Positions 63,333 to 64,000 of a stretch of 64,000 nt of DNA are shown piece by piece. The notes under the pieces were generated by a model. It did no database searches. It was given only the letters and a program-made list of their open reading frames with translations, and was not told where the DNA came from. The stretch covers positions 1 through 64,000 of the forward strand of contig CAIKND010000106.1 of the NCBI GenBank assembly GCA_903828675.1, written 5' to 3'. The position numbers were made by a program, and so were the translations under genes. Numbering within the stretch: the first letter of the stretch is position 1; each line of letters starts with the position of its first letter. The stretch comes from an uncultured Acidobacteriaceae bacterium. GTDB taxonomy: Bacteria > Acidobacteriota > Terriglobia > Terriglobales > Acidobacteriaceae.

Positions 63333-63659
63333 TCATGCTGGTTGCCGGGTGCGCCGGAACCAGTATCCTGCCCATCCAAACAGCAACACGCTGATAACCA
63401 TGTCAATCGGCTGCCAGTGCTCCCGGTGCATCCTGACCGGCAGGACAGGGTTCAGCAGCAGAGCAACAGCCAGGAAAGCCCACATCCAGCCCCGTGGCCC
63501 CGCCTGATACATCCGCACCGCCCAATAGACCCCGCCCACCGTTGCAGCCGTCCTCAGCACCATGTAAAAGCCGTAGGGATGCTTCCCCTCGGCGGCAACC
63601 AGCAGGAATATTGCCACCAGCACGGTGAGCGCAACTTCCAAAACCCGTTTGTTGTCCAT
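63333..63659 (-). CDS. Small DUF6804-like membrane protein
   Basis: ATG 63659 with GGAGGCG upstream is chosen over an ATG at 63851 that adds 64 basic residues without coding character. The 108-residue protein has four hydrophobic segments (about 8-22, 30-47, 56-70 and 83-97) and the sequence GKHPYGFYMVLRTAATVGGVYWA, as seen in a family of small membrane proteins (DUF6804-like) of unknown function. Confidence 0.75.
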   Translation of the reverse strand: MDNKRVLEVALTVLVAIFLLVAAEGKHPYGFYMVLRTAATVGGVYWAVRMYQAGPRGWMWAFLAVALLLNPVLPVRMHREHWQPIDMVISVLLFGWAGYWFRRTRQPA

Positions 63660-64000
63660 GAAAGCGCCTCCGCTGAGATCATTATCACGGTACTGCCCAC
63701 CTTCTTTGCGTCCGGGCCGGCACATCTGCGCGACGCTCAACCATGCAACCGACCTGAGTCTTTTTGAGCCTTTGTGAGCTTTTTTCTGCCCTCGCAAGCC
63801 TCTTCGCAATGTGCCGCACATGGCCTTCTTAAAGGTACATGTGTGCGGCACTATAAGCCGCTATAAACAAATGGGATACACGAGTAAAACAGCCATTGTG
63901 CGTCTGCGCTTTATGTTCCACTACTGCGATACCCGGTGAAGACGACTGCAAAACAGCCTACCTCCAGGCGGTCATGGACCGTAAGAAAGCGCAGCCTGCG
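63660..64000. other. Right end of the window, no gene seen
   Basis: About 340 nt upstream of the small membrane protein gene. The extension of its frame toward 63851 is not supported. The last 140 nt have no supported frame; an incomplete gene beginning or ending past the edge cannot be excluded. Confidence 0.35.

Noticed and set aside
63852-64000. Possible integrase or tRNA at the right edge
   Set aside because: No cloverleaf and no frame with integrase motifs could be found in the remaining 149 nt.

Overview
The window is a GC-rich bacterial chromosome segment, most likely from an Acidobacteriota genome of the Terriglobales/Acidobacteriaceae type. This is inferred from gene content: two very large TonB-dependent receptors with N-terminal carboxypeptidase-regulatory-like domains, a huge secreted NHL/beta-helix/Ig protein with a C-terminal membrane anchor, a secreted S53 peptidase, secreted GH2 and CehA-type enzymes, Gram-negative Kdo metabolism (kdsB), and several families of dispersed intergenic hairpin repeats. 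No rRNA or other taxonomic marker is present apart from one tRNA and rpmB, so the assignment is tentative.

Layout. 0-6.7 kb (minus): a partial outer-membrane beta-barrel gene preceded by an NHL-repeat giant that is split by one in-frame TAG. 7-13 kb: a two-helix membrane protein, tRNA-Met, kdsB, ada, a zinc-ribbon membrane protein, a universal stress protein and hemB. 13-18 kb: a secreted Lcl/Sel1 protein, a purine permease, a DUF4397 lipoprotein and a membrane-anchored protein, separated by hairpin repeats. 18-26 kb: ahcY divergent from an ArsR-methyltransferase fusion, a Tat-exported protein, an alpha/beta hydrolase, a DUF5818-like protein and obgE. 26-30 kb: TonB receptor 1. 30-41 kb: housekeeping genes, namely purM-purN, an XRE regulator with two small membrane proteins, a DCC-family thiol oxidoreductase, hemL, a polysaccharide deacetylase, panB-panC, a DNA glycosylase, ridA, msrB, rpmB and thpR. 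41-55 kb: a GH13 enzyme, an S53 peptidase, TonB receptor 2, and a TetR-GH2-CehA operon.

55-64 kb looks like an accessory island. It carries an AlpA-type excisionase/regulator, a 29-codon ORF overlapping both neighbours, a replication-initiator-like winged-helix gene, four phased 17-bp palindromic repeats (iteron-like) followed by an AT-rich stretch with three copies of ATTCCTAA, a second HTH-like gene, an ArdC-like zinc peptidase, three membrane or exported genes in the same direction (one with Sel1 repeats), and a small Cro/C1 regulator with tandem inverted-repeat operators. No integrase, relaxase or clear attachment site is visible, so the element is either cut by the window edge or degenerate.

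The points most worth attention are: (i) the AlpA/micro-ORF/Rep/iteron module; (ii) two covarying hairpin-repeat families, one copy of which is translated as the interdomain linker of the ArsR-methyltransferase; (iii) the premature TAG in the NHL giant; and (iv) several operator-like palindromes next to regulator genes.
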